From positions 1 to 64,000 of the forward strand of contig JAIOIU010000080.1 of the NCBI GenBank assembly GCA_019912425.1: a stretch of 64,000 nucleotides of DNA. Reading direction: 5' to 3'. Source of the stretch: Candidatus Methylomirabilis tolerans (GTDB lineage: Bacteria > Methylomirabilota > Methylomirabilia > Methylomirabilales > Methylomirabilaceae). Below are positions 62,808 to 64,000 of this stretch, one piece after another. The position numbers and the translations under genes are program-made. Position 1 is the stretch's first letter. Each line of letters begins with the position of its first letter. Below the pieces are notes generated by a model. It did no database searches. It was not told the DNA's origin and saw nothing but the letters and a program-made list of their open reading frames with translations.

Positions 62808-63259
62808 GCCTCGCCGATGTCTTCATACCAAACGTCAGAATGCGCCTCGATGAACGCGCTCAGCAGACCTGCGCATTCCGATGAATCCAGGTCGAGGACG
62901 TTCACGTTCCGTTCACGGAGCCAGTCTATCCCACCGCGGAACGTCCGCGACTCGCCAACAACGACCGTGCCGATCCGGAACTGGACGATGAGCCCGCTAC
63001 AGTACCAACACGGAGCCAAGGTCGTAACCATGATCGTGTCCTGGTACCTGCGCTGACGTCCTGCCTTTCGAAACGCATCGGTCTCACCGTGCACCGACGG
63101 GTCATTCTCCTGGACACGACGGTTATGACCTCGGCCGAGTAGTGCCCCGTTCTGATCGAAGAGGGCCGCGCCGATCGGAATCCCACCTTCAGTCAGGCCA
63201 AGCCTGGCTTCTTCGAGGGCAACAGCAAGCATTGCCTGGTAATCAACTCCCTCGCTCAT
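62804..63259 (-). CDS. Cytosine deaminase-like (Fcy1-type) nucleobase deaminase
   Basis: 151 residues, ATG 63259. Zinc ligands H57 (with catalytic E59, HGETDAF) and C84/C87 (APCWYCSG). The overall sequence (EARLGLTEGGIPIGAALF, LGRGHNRRVQEND, VVVGESRTFRGGIDWLRERN, FIEAHSDVWYEDIGE) resembles fungal Fcy1 cytosine deaminase more than TadA. It would convert cytosine to uracil for salvage. The C-terminal WYEDIGE helix, which caps the active site in Fcy1, is kept. Confidence 0.85.
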   Translation of the reverse strand: MSEGVDYQAMLAVALEEARLGLTEGGIPIGAALFDQNGALLGRGHNRRVQENDPSVHGETDAFRKAGRQRRYQDTIMVTTLAPCWYCSGLIVQFRIGTVVVGESRTFRGGIDWLRERNVNVLDLDSSECAGLLSAFIEAHSDVWYEDIGEA

Positions 63260-63422
63260 ACGTAACCTCGCAAGCAGCGGCCCAAGAGGGCGGCATGGGT
63301 CTCCTCCCGCGCCCAGATAGGGGGATGGGCGAAACTTAAGAAAGCGACTTTATGACTGATCACGAACACACACGCTCCATGATTCGACACAGGAATATTC
63401 ACACGCCCCCGGCTTCAGATGC

Positions 63423-63986
63423 CTAGTTGCCGACAGTGACACGATGCGCCTCGAAGGCATCGCTGAACTCGGCAATCGGTTCCACTCCACCCGGGTTCAG
63501 CGGGTCTATGCCCGGACTGAACACCTTCCCTGCAACCGTCCCCGTCACGTTCTGAAACGTACTGTCGAACTGCAGGTCATAGCGTGCGGCAGTAGAGCCG
63601 AGGAAATTACCGGTAAGGGGATCGTACGAGAAATCGAGAACCGTGGCTTGGATCTTTCGCAGTCCAAGGCGCTTCCATACTCCCTGTTGATTACTGAAGC
63701 CGCCGCCGGCAACTCCTCCGCCGAACTGAATTGACTGTATACTGCTCAAATTACCATCAGAAAAGATTGTCAAAATCCTGGAGGGGCCTGCGGCCGGGTT
63801 GCGCATCACCACGTAGGTACCGGCAATCCGCGGGCTGAAGAGCTTGAGGCCCCCTTTTTCTTTACTTTCTGCTCGATCCTCTGTGTTTTCAGATTCTAAT
63901 CCGGGTGATACAGAACCTGCTGGAGAAGAAAACGCAAACAGTCCTAGAAGGACTACGGTAACAGCACATGATGTTATTCTTCTCAT
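63423..63986 (-). CDS. Hypothetical secreted protein
   Basis: 187 residues from ATG 63986, chosen because GGAGG lies five bases upstream; ATG 63998 overlaps that site. Signal peptide SCAVTVVLLGLFAFSSPAGS, a charged linker (SENTEDRAESKEKGG), then a beta-rich domain with IAGTYVVMRNPAAGPSRILT, FSDGNLSSIQSIQFG and TAARYDLQFDSTFQNVTGTV. This resembles lipocalin-like or repeat beta-structures of unknown function. The last feature before the window end. Confidence 0.65.
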   Translation of the reverse strand: MRRITSCAVTVVLLGLFAFSSPAGSVSPGLESENTEDRAESKEKGGLKLFSPRIAGTYVVMRNPAAGPSRILTIFSDGNLSSIQSIQFGGGVAGGGFSNQQGVWKRLGLRKIQATVLDFSYDPLTGNFLGSTAARYDLQFDSTFQNVTGTVAGKVFSPGIDPLNPGGVEPIAEFSDAFEAHRVTVGN

Positions 63987-64000
63987 TTGAACCTCCATCC

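Overview
The window looks like chromosome from a candidate-phylum NC10 bacterium, close to 'Candidatus Methylomirabilis' (intra-aerobic, nitrite-dependent methane oxidisers). This is an inference from gene content, not a database match. It rests on a heme-copper NO-reductase-like enzyme beside a formate/nitrite-type channel, a very large multiheme cytochrome cluster, phosphoribulokinase, futalosine-pathway menaquinone synthesis, system I cytochrome c maturation, and many short palindromic repeats. DNA is fairly GC-rich throughout. I found no rRNA, tRNA or CRISPR array.

Layout. 1-3.0 kb: accessory genes (5'-truncated Fic protein, HEPN remnant, pRiA4b ORF-3-like protein, lipoprotein). 3.4-8.7 kb: nitrogen-oxide island with an FNT channel on + and, on -, a CuA subunit II, a heme-copper subunit I whose usual active-site tyrosine is Asn, two other genes and a Sco/SenC copper chaperone. 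8.7-9.7 kb: repeat-rich spacer with a scrambled LysR remnant. 9.7-13.7 kb (-): DNA repair group (SDR-DUF2867, DUF523-DUF1722, class II photolyase). 14.1-24.4 kb (-): long operon-like run pcrA, gatC, gatA, two small genes, gatB, AsmA-like, glycosyltransferase, LysR. 24.6-25.4 kb: decayed MNT-HEPN pair.

26.3-38.4 kb (+): the centrepiece. An MtrA/DmsE-type decaheme cytochrome and MtrB/PioB-type outer-membrane barrel end at a clear terminator. They are followed by a Rieske protein, a cytochrome b, a nonaheme cytochrome, a triheme cytochrome, a 13-heme/cytochrome b fusion, an NapC-type membrane cytochrome with about 18 heme sites, and a TPR protein. Together these carry about 53 heme c attachment motifs and look like a quinol-to-outside electron conduit. 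The complete ccmABCDEFGH set at 53.5-59.7 kb would supply the heme attachment.

38.8-40.9 kb: phosphoribulokinase, a large repeat, and a phosphatidylcholine-synthase-like enzyme. 40.9-45.2 kb (-): Gld-type ABC transporter with a DUF4340 protein. 45.8-53.3 kb (+): lipA, pyruvate dehydrogenase E1a/E1b/E2/E3, lipB and an HD-GYP regulator. 59.7-60.9 kb: mqnE. 60.9-64.0 kb: a dead REP-associated transposase between inverted repeats, a decayed higBA pair, a DUF486 membrane protein, an Fcy1-like cytosine deaminase and a secreted protein.

A recurring theme is short palindromic DNA that has landed inside genes and been kept in frame (AsmA-like gene, ABC ATPase, lipA 3' end), plus operon spacers made of short near-tandem repeats.
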